Assembly: GCA_963698995.1 (NCBI GenBank)
Contig: CAVOTD010000092.1
Location: 1-64,000 of the forward strand
Source: AP-15 sp963698995
GTDB taxonomy: Bacteria > Pseudomonadota > Alphaproteobacteria > ATCC43930 > CGMCC-115725
Direction: 5' to 3'
DNA length: 64,000 nt
Each line of letters opens with the position of its first letter. Positions within the stretch are counted from its first letter, which is position 1. The notes under the pieces were generated by a model. The model saw only the letters and a program-made list of their open reading frames with translations, ran no database searches and was not told where the DNA came from. The position numbers and the translations under genes were made by a program. Shown here piece by piece: positions 1 to 9,034 of this stretch.

Positions 1-94
1 CGCTCGTCGCCCGGTTTGACGGGTAGCCTTGCGACATCGGCGCAGTTGTGTCGCCGCCCAGTGTTGCGCGTCGCTCCGGCTCGCGTCCTTGAAG

Positions 95-563
95 TTAGAA
101 TTGCGTCGCGATGGTAAAGAGCACAGACCGACCCGCCAGCGGGACGACGTGATTATTGTCGATCCCGTCATAGCCGTAGGCGATGTTGAGATTCTTGATG
201 TTGGCCTCCAGCGCCACGGCATCGGTCAGCCTAAATCTTGCCATCAGATCCACCGTCCAGTAGCTCGGCACAATCTGCAGAAAACCTGCCGGGTCGCTTC
301 GTTTGCGTGAATACTGACGCCCGGTACGTAGCGCAAAGCGTCCTCCATGCTAAACGCGCCTTGGTCGATAGCCTGTGCGCAGGTACCACGATGGTTGTTT
401 GAGGCGTATTAAGCAGAGGCTCCGCCAACTTCGGCAGGGACGCTGATGCAAGCGGCGCAGCCGTGACTGTGACGGCAGGAAGGGTGGTTGGCAGCCCCTG
501 TTCGTCGGCCAATGCAGGCCCGGGCAGCAAAAACCACACGCATACAACGATAATAACGATCAT
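95..563 (-). pseudogene. TonB-dependent siderophore receptor remnant, internally deleted
   Basis: Reading the minus strand, the first frame gives a signal peptide (MIVIIVVCVWFLLPGPALADE) followed by a plug start (AVTVTAAPL, LLNTPQTTIVV). After a one-base shift the second frame gives MEDALRYVPGVSIHANEA, the classic plug motif. A further frame gives VPSYWTVDLMARFRLTD and a terminal aromatic strand ending in Phe (VLFTIATQF), as in the last beta-strands of the barrel. The whole relic is about 155 codons, whereas these outer-membrane receptors are normally 700 or more. The cork middle and nearly all of the barrel are therefore missing. It cannot work as a ferric-siderophore transporter. Family assignment is from motif recognition; the deletion is seen directly. 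Confidence 0.8.
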
Positions 564-831
564 CGCTCATTTCGCCGTGAGTCACATGCTCAAGTGATCG
601 TGCGCTGTCGGGAATGACGCCGGCCGACGGCACTCATACCGACACTCAGCCTGTAAAGAAAGGGCGCGCCAAACGGCAAGGGAGGTCGGGGAGTGCGCGT
701 CATCCAATATTGATGGCGCGCCAAGGACAAGGCCGATTTCGACCAATTCCTGACCGAGCGCCTCCATGGTTCAGAACGCCCCGGCGCGCAGACGCGGAAT
801 GTGTGATCAGCTGAATCGGGCCGGCGAAGGC

Positions 832-2430
832 CTAGCGATCACTCCTTGGCGGGGTCAGCGGGTTGGCGGGTGGCGGCCGTAGCAACAATAATAGTGCAAT
901 ACCGGCCGTCATGACCCAGGCGATGATCCAGAAGCCGTCGATATAGGCGAGGACATAGGCTTCGCGGCGGATCAGGCTGCCGATCCCGGCGAGGCCTTGC
1001 AATGTCGGGTCGCCCGCGCCGAGCGGACGCGCCGAGAATAGCGCCGTCGCGGTGGCCACCGCGATGTCTGACCGATGCGAGCCGGAGAAGAAGTGCAATC
1101 CGGTCAGGTTGGAGTAGACCTGCTCGCGGACCCGGACAAAGGTCTGGACGAAGGCGGTGCCGACCTCGTTGCCGAAGAGCCGGCCGATCTGGATCACCGC
1201 GGCGATCGTCGGCGCCTCGGCGGGGGTGATGTTCGCGACGCCAAAGACGACGAGCGCCGTGATTCCGAAGGCGAGCCCGACGGCCCCGACGATTTGTGAC
1301 GGAAGGAAATCACCTCCCGCCCAGTCATGGGTGAGGCCCGTGTTGAGCCAGCTGGCATAGGCAATCAGCGCAAAGCCAACCGCCACCAATATCCGCGCGT
1401 CAATCCGGCGCAACAAAACAGCAGCGAGCGGCACGAAGACGAATTGCGGCAGCGCGACCCAATTCAGTACGTCGCCGATCTGCAGCTCACGCAGACCTTG
1501 TACCCGTGTCAGATAGTCCGGCAGCACAAAGGCCGTTGCCATTACTCCAAAGCCGTAGACCGAAATCAGCACGGCTGACACCCAGATATTGCGCTTGGCG
1601 ACGACCCGCAAGCGGATCAGCGGAGCTTCAACCGTCAACTCGGTCGCGATAAAGGCGATCACCAACAAGCCGCCACCGGCGAACAGTCCGCTAACGACAC
1701 CCGAATTAAACCAATCGAGCCGATTGCCTTGGTCGATCCCGGCATAGATTATGCCCAGCCCGACCCCGACAAGCGCAAGCCCGCGCCAGTCGGTCTGACG
1801 CAGCAGGGTGAGATTGACCCGCTCGCGCGGCATCGCGTACCAGACGAGCGCGGTCATCGCCGGCGTTAGAACGGCGTTCTGCCAAAAGATCCATTGCCAC
1901 GCGCCGCCTTCCGAATAGAAGGCTTCGAGCGAGCCCGCAATGTTCTGTGAGAACACGAAGCGGAATGCATAGGCGGCTAGTCCCCAGATCCACCAACGCG
2001 GCGCGAGGCTGCGCAGGATGAAACCGAGCGATGCTGGAATAAAGGCGCCGACCGCAAGCCCGCGCAATACCTGAAGTGCGATGATCGTGCCGTAATCCCG
2101 CGTGAACGGGATCATCAGCGAGGTCAATGCAAAGATCACGCTCGTCCACAGCAGAAACCGCCGCGTGCCGATCACCATGCTGAGCCAGGCTGCGCTTGGC
2201 GCCATCACCATTTGGGCGGCGCCGAACACGGTCGTCAGCCAGGAGCCTTCATCAAAGCCCAGCCCCATGCCGCCGCGGATATCGGCAAGACCGAAAGTGG
2301 TCAGACGCGTATTGAGGCTGGACAGGAAGGCACCGAGCAGCACGGCGATGACGCCGAGCAGCGGCCTTGGGCAATGGGCCGCCAATGGAGGCGGCGCGGC
2401 AATCGGGACTGCCGGAGCGGCCGCGCTCAC
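832..2430 (-). CDS. DHA2-family MFS drug/proton antiporter, EmrB-like
   Basis: The product is a 532-residue integral membrane protein of the 14-helix DHA2 branch of the major facilitator superfamily. Hydrophobic segments run through the whole length, starting at LLGVIAVLLGAFLSSLN. The motif-A-like and motif-C-like stretches of the first half are recognisable (WLSMVIGTRRFLLWTSV, LQVLRGLAVGAFIPASLG). Its start overlaps the stop of the upstream HlyD gene by four bases (ATGA), so the pair is translationally coupled. EmrB-type proteins pump hydrophobic toxicants across the inner membrane and work with an EmrA periplasmic adaptor. The substrate here is unknown. The N-terminus is Ala/Pro-rich. Confidence 0.9.
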   Translation of the reverse strand: MSAAAPAVPIAAPPPLAAHCPRPLLGVIAVLLGAFLSSLNTRLTTFGLADIRGGMGLGFDEGSWLTTVFGAAQMVMAPSAAWLSMVIGTRRFLLWTSVIFALTSLMIPFTRDYGTIIALQVLRGLAVGAFIPASLGFILRSLAPRWWIWGLAAYAFRFVFSQNIAGSLEAFYSEGGAWQWIFWQNAVLTPAMTALVWYAMPRERVNLTLLRQTDWRGLALVGVGLGIIYAGIDQGNRLDWFNSGVVSGLFAGGGLLVIAFIATELTVEAPLIRLRVVAKRNIWVSAVLISVYGFGVMATAFVLPDYLTRVQGLRELQIGDVLNWVALPQFVFVPLAAVLLRRIDARILVAVGFALIAYASWLNTGLTHDWAGGDFLPSQIVGAVGLAFGITALVVFGVANITPAEAPTIAAVIQIGRLFGNEVGTAFVQTFVRVREQVYSNLTGLHFFSGSHRSDIAVATATALFSARPLGAGDPTLQGLAGIGSLIRREAYVLAYIDGFWIIAWVMTAGIALLLLLRPPPANPLTPPRSDR

Positions 2431-3575
2431 CGGGTTTCGGGGCCGGTATCGGTGCGGATCGTCGCGATCACCGACATGCCGGGACGCAGCTGCCCATCGA
2501 GCGGGTGGCTCGGGTCCAGCGTAATCTTCACCGGAATGCGTTGCACGACTTTGGTGAAATTGCCGGTGGCGTTGTCGGGCGGCAGCAACGTGAATTGCGA
2601 GCCGCTAGCCGGGGAAATGCTGTCGACGCGCCCCGTGACGATGACACCCGGAAACGTGTCGATCGTAATCCCCGCGCGCTGGCCGATTTTGACATGGGTC
2701 AGCTGGGTTTCCTTGTAATTGGCGACCACCCAGACGTTGCGGAGCGGCACGACCGAGATGACTTGCGTCCCGTCGTGAACGTATTGCCCGGCGCGCACGC
2801 CGCGCTCACTGACCATGCCGTCGATCGGCGCGGTGATCCGCGTGTAGCCGAGCTCGATCTTGGCGAGATCGACCGCGGCCTGCTTGGCCTTGGCCGCCGC
2901 GCGCAGCTGGCCTTCCTCTGTGTCGAGCACCGCCATCTGCCGCAGCGCCGCAGCAAATGCAGCCTCGTTGCTCGCTAGGTTGGCCTCGAACCGCCTCTCC
3001 TCGGCAACCGCCTGCTCGACCTTCTGTGGGGTGCCGAAGGTGCTGGCCAACAACGCCTTCTGACGCACCGCCTCCTTGCGGGTGCGTTCGACATCGGCCT
3101 GAATCGCGTTGATTGCATCCTGCGCCTCGGCGATCTGAGAGTGCTGCAATGCTTTGCGTGACTTCAAATTCTCGATCGCCGCCTCGGCGCCGGCGAGATC
3201 GGCTTCGGCCTGATCGAGGCGAGCGCGGTAGTCGTCGTCCTCGATCTCGACCAGCAGATCGCCCTCTTTGACCTGCTGAAAGTCGTTCACCGGCACCCGG
3301 CGCACATAACCCTCGACCTTGGCGCTGAGCGGTGTGATGTCGCTGCGGAGATAGGCATCGTCCGTGGTCTGCCGAACGTTGGCGCCAACCCACACATCCC
3401 ACCGGCCGATGAACAGCGCGACGACCACGCCGGCAAGTAACAGAATTGCAATCGTAACAGGAATGCCGGCGAGTTGCCGCCGAAGTCGGCTTGCCCAACT
3501 GCCCGCGTCGCGTGCCGCGGGCACGGGCGCCGGCTCCGCAGAAGTGATCATCGATTGTGCCTCGGGTGCAGCCAT
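2427..3575 (-). CDS. HlyD-family periplasmic adaptor subunit, EmrA-like
   Basis: This roughly 382-residue membrane fusion protein has one N-terminal transmembrane helix (IPVTIAILLLAGVVVALFIG). It is followed by a biotinyl-lipoyl-like half (VEGYVRRVPVNDFQQVKEGD), a long coiled coil (about residues 120-235) and the second lipoyl half with a beta-barrel (ITAPIDGMVSERGVRAGQYV). The start at 3575 is an ATG two codons inside a possible GTG start; a GGTGG sits just upstream. It joins the inner-membrane pump encoded by the overlapping downstream gene to an outer-membrane channel. No TolC-like gene lies nearby, so the channel must be encoded elsewhere. Confidence 0.9.
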   Translation of the reverse strand: MAAPEAQSMITSAEPAPVPAARDAGSWASRLRRQLAGIPVTIAILLLAGVVVALFIGRWDVWVGANVRQTTDDAYLRSDITPLSAKVEGYVRRVPVNDFQQVKEGDLLVEIEDDDYRARLDQAEADLAGAEAAIENLKSRKALQHSQIAEAQDAINAIQADVERTRKEAVRQKALLASTFGTPQKVEQAVAEERRFEANLASNEAAFAAALRQMAVLDTEEGQLRAAAKAKQAAVDLAKIELGYTRITAPIDGMVSERGVRAGQYVHDGTQVISVVPLRNVWVVANYKETQLTHVKIGQRAGITIDTFPGVIVTGRVDSISPASGSQFTLLPPDNATGNFTKVVQRIPVKITLDPSHPLDGQLRPGMSVIATIRTDTGPETR

Positions 3576-3702
3576 TACCACCGGGTCCGAGAGCTGGTCG
3601 GCGCTTCAGCGCAGCCGTCGCGTCACCGGATGGCTCGGCGGCCATAATTTCCAATGGGCCTGGTCAACCGGCTGGTGCGCAGGACAGGGCAATTTCCTCA
3701 GT

Positions 3703-5928
3703 TCACCGCTGCAATTTATCGAGCGTGATCGGCAGGTCGCGCACGCGCTTGCCGGTCGCGTGATAGACCGCGTTGGCGATCGCCGCCGCGACGCCGACGA
3801 TGCCGATCTCGCCCAGCCCCTTGATGCCGAGCGGATTGACGATGTCGTCCGGCTCGTCGACGAAGATGACCTCGATGTCGTGCACGTCGGCGTTCACCGG
3901 GACATGATATTCGGCAATGTTCGCATTCATGATGCGGCCGAACTTGTGGTCGACGAGCGTTTCCTCGTGCAGCGCCATGCCGATGCCCCACACCACGCCG
4001 CCGATGATCTGGCTGCTGCGCGGTCTTGGTGTTCAGGATGCGGCCGGCCGCGACCGCGCTGACGACGCGGGTGACGCGGATGACGCCGAGCTGCTCGTCC
4101 ACCTTCACTTCGGCGAAGACCGCCGAGTGCGTGTTGTGCGCATGTGAGCCGTCATCGGCGAAGGTGGTGGTTTTCTCCTGCTCGATGCGGTCGACGCCGC
4201 CATGCCGCATCGCATCTGCGATCGACACCGCGCGCGACGCATCGCGCTTGCTCACGAGCTTGCCGTCCGCAAGCGCGACCTCGTCGGGCGTCGCGTCCGC
4301 GAGCGGCGAATTCGGCATCTGCTTTGGCCAGACGCAACAGTTCCTCACGGATCGCGTCGGCTGTCGTCACGATCCCATTCGACACCGAGGCCGCGATCCA
4401 TGATCCGCCTTCGACCGGCGATTGCGGCAGCGTCGAGTCGCCGAGCTTGATCGTGACATTGTCGAGCGGCAGCCCCAGCATGTCGGCCGCGACCTGCGCC
4501 ATGATCGTGTAGGTGCCGGTGCCGATGTCGGAGGTCGCGCAGGAAACCTCCGCATGGCCGTTGGCGGTGAGCACGATGCGCACCGCGATCGGCACCTGCA
4601 ACGCTTCCCAGACGCCGGTCGCCATGCCCCAGCCGACCAGCTCGGTGCCGTCGCGCATCGAGCGCGGCTCGGGGCTGCGCTTGTCCCAGCCGAAAGCCTC
4701 CGCGCCCTGGCGGTAGCAATCGCGCAGGCTCTTGCTGCTGTACGGCCGGTCGCTGTGCTGGTCGCGATCCGAATAACACCGCAGGCGCAGCTCGAGCGGA
4801 TCGAGCTTGAGGGCGACCGCGAGTTCGTCCATCGCGCATTCGAGCGCATAGACGCCGGGCGCGGCGCTGGGGGCGCGCATGTCGCACGACGTCGCAAGAT
4901 CGAGCCGCGCGAGCTTGTGCGTGTATTTCGCGTGGGCGCACTTGTAGAGCAGGCCGGACCAGCCGGTCTCCTGCCGATGGAAGTCCTCGTATTGCGACGT
5001 CACCGTGATCGCTTCGTGCGTGATCGCGTCGAGCGTTCCGCCGGCGTTTGCGCCCAGCTCGATCTGCTGGATCATCGCGGGCCGGTAGCCGAGCACATAC
5101 ATCTGCTGCCGGGTCAGCACGAGGCGCACCGAGCGCTTCAGCGCGCGCGCCGCCAGCGCGGCCAGCACCACCTGGTATTGCGGGCGCAGCCCGGAACCGA
5201 ACGCGCCGCCCACAAAGGGCGACATGACGCGCACATCGTCCGGTTCCATGCCGAGCACGCTGCATAGATAGCGCTGCACGTTCTGCACGCCCTGGGTCTT
5301 GTCGTAGACCGTCAGCTTGCCGTCCGCCTCGAAGATCACCGTCGAGGCATACAGCTCCATCGGGTTGTGATGCTCGATCGGGACATAGTATTCGCCGCGG
5401 TGGCGCACCTCGGCCGCGGCGAAGGCCTGCTCGGCAGCGCCGCGCGGCTTTGGCGGGGCGAACGGGTTCTGGCCGGCCGGCTCCAACGCGACGGCCGCAT
5501 CACGCTGGCGATACAAATCCGTGACGTGCGCTTCCTTCGTCGTATTCCACGCGGACCAGCGACGCCGCGAAGCGCGCGATCTCCGGCTCTTCGGCGACCA
5601 CCAGCGCGATCGGCTGGCCGCTGAACCAAATCCGGTCGTCGTAGAGCGGCCGGAACGGCGAACCTTCCGGAGCCACGTCGTCCTTGTAGGCGCTGTCGGC
5701 GCTCGCCATGGGTGGCCGGTTCTGATGCGTGAGCACGTCGATCACGCCTTCGACGCGAAAGCGCCTCGCTCGCGTCGATGCGCGCGATGCGGCCCTTGGC
5801 GATCGTGGATGTAACGACGCTGGCATGCGCGAGGCCGGCCGTATTGAACTCGCCGGCGTATTTCGCCGCGCCGGTGACCTTGGCGCGGCCATCGACGCGG
5901 GATGTGGCGGTGCCGATATAAGTGTCAT
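3703..5928 (-). pseudogene. Molybdenum-hydroxylase large subunit (PaoC/YagR-like), multiply frameshifted
   Basis: Conserved protein of the xanthine dehydrogenase/aldehyde oxidase molybdopterin-binding family can be read only by switching frames. The N-terminal part (DTYIGTATSRVDGRAKVTG) breaks near 5757, where an extra T follows the codons for EAL. Further breaks lie near 5515, 4325 and 4020. The C-terminal frame ends GIKGLGEIGIVGVAAAIANA...KLQR. Recognised blocks include VGGAFGSGLRPQYQ, where the family has a GGGFGxK-like Mo-cofactor motif, and the terminal GEIG with the predicted active-site Glu. The start is also uncertain: the ATG at 5928 is out of frame with the first conserved block. 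With the two upstream genes it forms a 2Fe-2S/FAD/Mo trio. The high conservation between breaks leaves sequencing indels possible. Confidence 0.8.
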
Positions 5929-5942
5929 GGGCCTGCTCCTGC

Positions 5943-6961
5943 TCACCGGATTTTCTTGTTGGACTGCGACTGCGGGGTGCCGGCGGCCGCCTGCGTCAGC
6001 GCACGGACGATGGCGCGGCGCGCGAGATCGATCTTGAAGGCGTTGTGCTCGAAGCCCTTGGCGTCGCGCAGCAAGACGTCCGCAGCGCGGGTGAACGTCG
6101 CCTGATTGGCGGCCTGCCCGCGCAGCGCCGCTTCGGCTGACGGGTCGCGCCACGGCTTGTGCGCAACGCCGCCGAGCGCCAGACGGGCCTCTTTGATCGT
6201 GTCTGCCTTCGAGCTCCAGCGCCAGCCGCGACAGACACGAGCGCGAACGCATAGGAGAGGCGATCGCGGATCTTCAGGTAGGTGTAATTTGCCGCAAAGC
6301 CCCGCGCCGGAAGCTCGACCGCCGTGACGATCTCGTTCGGTTGCAGATTCGTGTCGCGCTGCGGCGTGTCTCCTGGCAGGCGATGGAAATCCGCAAACGC
6401 AATCGCGCGCGCTCCCGCCGGCCCGGCCACATGGACCGTGGCGTCGAGCGCGGCCAGCGCGACGCACATGTCGGAGGGATGCGTCGCGATGCACGCCTCG
6501 CTCGTGCCGAGGATCGCGTGCATGCGGTTGAGGCCCGCGATGGCGGAGCAGCCGCTGCCGGGCTCGCGCTTGTTGCAGGGCGTCGCGATGTCGTAGAAGT
6601 AGTAGCAGCGCGTGCGCTGCAGAAGATTGCCGCCGGTCGACGCCATGTTGCGCAGCTGCGCCGAGGCGCCCGCCAGGATCGCGCTCGCGAGCATCGGATA
6701 GCGTTGCGCGACCAGCGGATGATAGGCGAGGTCGGAATTCGGCACGAGCGCGCCGATCCGCAATCCTCCGTCCGCCGTCTCCTCGACGCTCTTCAGCGGC
6801 AGCCGCGAGATGTCGATCAGCCGCGAGGGGCGTTCGACATCCTCCTTCATCAGGTCGATCAGGTTGGTGCCGCCGGCGATGAATTTCGCCGTCGGATCGG
6901 CGGCAATCTGGCGCACCGCGTCGGCGACGTCGGTGGCCCGCGCGTACTGGAAATTGATCAT
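5943..6961 (-). pseudogene. Molybdenum-hydroxylase FAD-binding subunit (PaoB/YagS-like) with one frameshift
   Basis: The protein starts MINFQYARATD at 6961, overlapping the stop of the 2Fe-2S gene in an ATGA. It has the FAD-binding signatures AGGTNLIDLMK and GASAQLRNMASTGGNL, then CNKREPGSGC, as in the YagS subfamily that carries an additional 4Fe-4S cluster. The reading frame is lost near 6215, after YAFALVSVAAG. It resumes in another frame at DTIKEARLALGGVAHKPW and runs to a stop at 5943. About 338 residues result if one base is corrected, the normal size. This subunit passes electrons from the Mo centre to FAD. A single indel in otherwise conserved sequence may be an assembly error. Confidence 0.82.
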
Positions 6962-7473
6962 GATTGCCCCATCGCCTGCTGGATCGCCGCTACGATGTTG
7001 GGATAGGCGCCGCAGCGGCAGATGTTGCCGCTCATCAGCTCGCGGATCTCGTCGGCGCTCTTCGCCTTGCCCTCGGCGATCAGGCCGACGGCCGAGCAGA
7101 TCTGTCCCGGCGTGCAGTAGCCGCACTGGAACGCGTCGTGGTCGATGAACGCCTGCTGCAGCGGATGCAGCGCGCCATCCGTCGCCAGGCCCTCGATCGT
7201 GGTCACCTCGGCGCCGTCCTTCATGACGGCGAGCGTGAGGCAGGAATTGATCCGCCGCCCGTCCACCAGCACCGTGCACGCGCCGCATTGGCCGTGATCG
7301 CAGCCCTTCTTGGTGCCGGTCAGGTCGAGATGGTCGCGCAGCGCATCGAGCAGGGTCGTCCACGGCGCGACCTCGAGCTGCGTCTCGACGCCGTTGATGA
7401 TCAGCGCTACCGGAATCTTGTCTGGCACCGGGATGGTTTTTTTGATTGGCCGCACCGGGCTCGTTCGCGCCAT
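6958..7473 (-). CDS. Molybdenum-hydroxylase 2Fe-2S subunit (PaoA/YagT-like)
   Basis: The small iron-sulphur subunit of a periplasmic-type aldehyde oxidoreductase, about 171 residues. The plant-ferredoxin-type cluster ligands lie in GCDHGQCGACTVLVDG plus the Cys of INSCL. The second cluster lies in QCGYCTPGQ and ICRCGAYPN. The ATG at 7473 is chosen because GGAG lies six bases upstream; an in-frame GTG at 7485 is the alternative. It is the first gene of a three-gene operon (2Fe-2S, FAD, Mo), and the FAD gene overlaps it by four bases. Members of this group oxidise aldehydes or N-heterocycles; the substrate cannot be read from sequence. Confidence 0.93.
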   Translation of the reverse strand: MARTSPVRPIKKTIPVPDKIPVALIINGVETQLEVAPWTTLLDALRDHLDLTGTKKGCDHGQCGACTVLVDGRRINSCLTLAVMKDGAEVTTIEGLATDGALHPLQQAFIDHDAFQCGYCTPGQICSAVGLIAEGKAKSADEIRELMSGNICRCGAYPNIVAAIQQAMGQS

Positions 7474-7696
7474 TTGCATCTCCACATGTCCCGAAGAAAA
7501 ACGCCCTCCGGTCGACTATGATCCGTCGTCCGCCGTGGCAAGCGGGACGGGGAGGGAAAACAGGCGCCGCAGGAGTTTACCGCTTGGCCGGCTTGCCCGC
7601 ATTGACCGGCGTCGAATCCGCCGGGCTGAACGCCAGGAGGCCGAGCGTGCGGCCTGGGCTGCCCGCGCCGTGCGTCAAGGAATATAGCTCAAACAT

Positions 7697-8874
7697 TCAT
7701 ACGACGCCACGCTGGCGTAGTTCGGCGATCGCCTCGGCGTCGTAGCCGAGCTCGTGCAGGACCTCGTCGGTGTGCTCGCCCTGGTCGGGGGTCGGGCGCA
7801 GCTCGTCCGGCTGGGAATAGCGGCTCATATGGATCGGCTGGCCGACGATGTGCTGCGGCCCGAGCTTCGGGTGGTTGACCGGCTTGGCGATGCCGAGATG
7901 CTGGACCTGCGGGTCGGCGAAGGTCTGGTCGATCGTGTTGATCGGGCCGCAGGGCACGCCGACCTTGGTCAACAGCTCGACCCAATAGGCGTTCGGATGC
8001 CGGCGCATGATCTCGTTGAGATGCGCGATCAGCGCGGGGCGGTTCTTGGCGCGGGCGGCCACTGTCGCGAAATCGGGGTTGCTCGAGCAGATCCTTGTCG
8101 CCGGCCACCTCGCAGAAGCGCCTCCACAGATTGTCGCCCGAGGCGGCGATGTTGATGTAGCCGTCGGCGGTCTGGAACATGCCGGTGCCGGGCGAGGTCG
8201 GGTGGAAATTGCCCTCCTGCTTGGCGACCTCGCCCTTCATCGTGTAGCGCGAGGCCTGGAAGTCGAGCATGAAGATCTGCGCCTCGAGCAGCGAGGTATG
8301 CACCCATTGCCCCTCGCCGGTGCGCTCGCGCGCGAGCAGCGCCAGCGTGATGCCGTTGGCGAGCAAGAGGCCGGCCGAGGTGTCGTTGATCGCGATGCCG
8401 ACGCGGATCGGCCCTTGCCCGGGATGCCCGGTGATCGACATCAGCCCGCCCATGCCCTGCGCGATCTGGTCGACCCCGGCGCGGCCCTCATAGGGCCCGT
8501 CCTGGCCAAAGCCGGAGATGCTGCCATAGACGATGCGCGGGTTGACCTTCTTCACCGCCTCGTAATCGACGCCGAGCCGGTGCTTCACGTCGATTTGAAA
8601 TTCTCGACGATGACGTCGGCCTTCTCGGCGAGCTTCATGAAGATCGCCCGGCCCTCCTTGCTCTTCAGGTTGAGGGTCAGCGAGCGCTTGTTGCGGTGCA
8701 GGTTCTGGAAATCGGGGCCGTCGCGGCGGCTGCCGGTGGCGTCGGTGTGCTCGCCGGCAGCTCGATCTTGATGACGTCGGCGCCCCAATCGGCGAGCTGG
8801 CGCACCGCGGTCGGCCCGGCGCGATGCGCGGTCAGGTCGATGACGCGGAACTCGTTCAAGGGAAGTGGAGTCAT
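7697..8874 (-). pseudogene. CaiB/BaiF-type CoA transferase, frameshifted three times
   Basis: A class III CoA transferase of about 392 residues can be assembled from four pieces. The N-terminus starts at the ATG at 8874 (MTPLPLNEFRVIDLT) and the frame is lost after KIELPA near 8762. It resumes at EHTDATGSRRDGPDFQNLH, then shifts near 8590 into GVDYEAVKKVNPRIVYGSIS. It shifts again near 8065 into ARAKNRPALIAHLNEIM, ending LRQRGVV. Conserved family blocks include ADVIVENF and SISGFGQDGPY. These homodimeric enzymes move CoA between acyl groups. Downstream of the hydantoinase and upstream of the Mo-hydroxylase it could belong to a catabolic block. Protein conservation in every fragment keeps assembly error open. 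Confidence 0.82.
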
Positions 8875-8896
8875 TGAGGTTTCTCCGGAAAGGGGC

Positions 8897-9004
8897 CCCT
8901 CACCCCAACCCTCTCCCCGCAAGCGGGGCGAGGGAGATTCCGCCACAGCCCCTCGCCCCACGGCAGCGGGGAGAGGGAGGGGCCGCGCAGCGGGAGGGTG
9001 AGGG
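8897..9004. repeat. GC-rich intergenic palindromic repeat, copy 1
   Basis: An imperfect nested inverted repeat. The outer arms are CCCTCACCC and GGGTGAGGG. Inside lie two hairpins, CTCTCCCCGC/GCGGGGCGAG and CCCCACGGCAGCGGGGAG. Related copies occur near 15.9 kb and 50.6 kb. It sits between the CoA transferase start and the hydantoinase stop, both on the minus strand, so it could form RNA structure in a shared transcript. Confidence 0.75.
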
Positions 9005-9034
9005 ACGGCAAAGTGACGGAACTTCGCGTCAGCT

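Noticed and set aside
614..814. 66-codon plus-strand frame, and an AKDKADFDQFLTER-like stretch in another frame near 715-760
   Set aside because: The stretch looks faintly like a coding remnant, but it is under 20 residues of possible homology, has no start and no ribosome site. I could not assign it.
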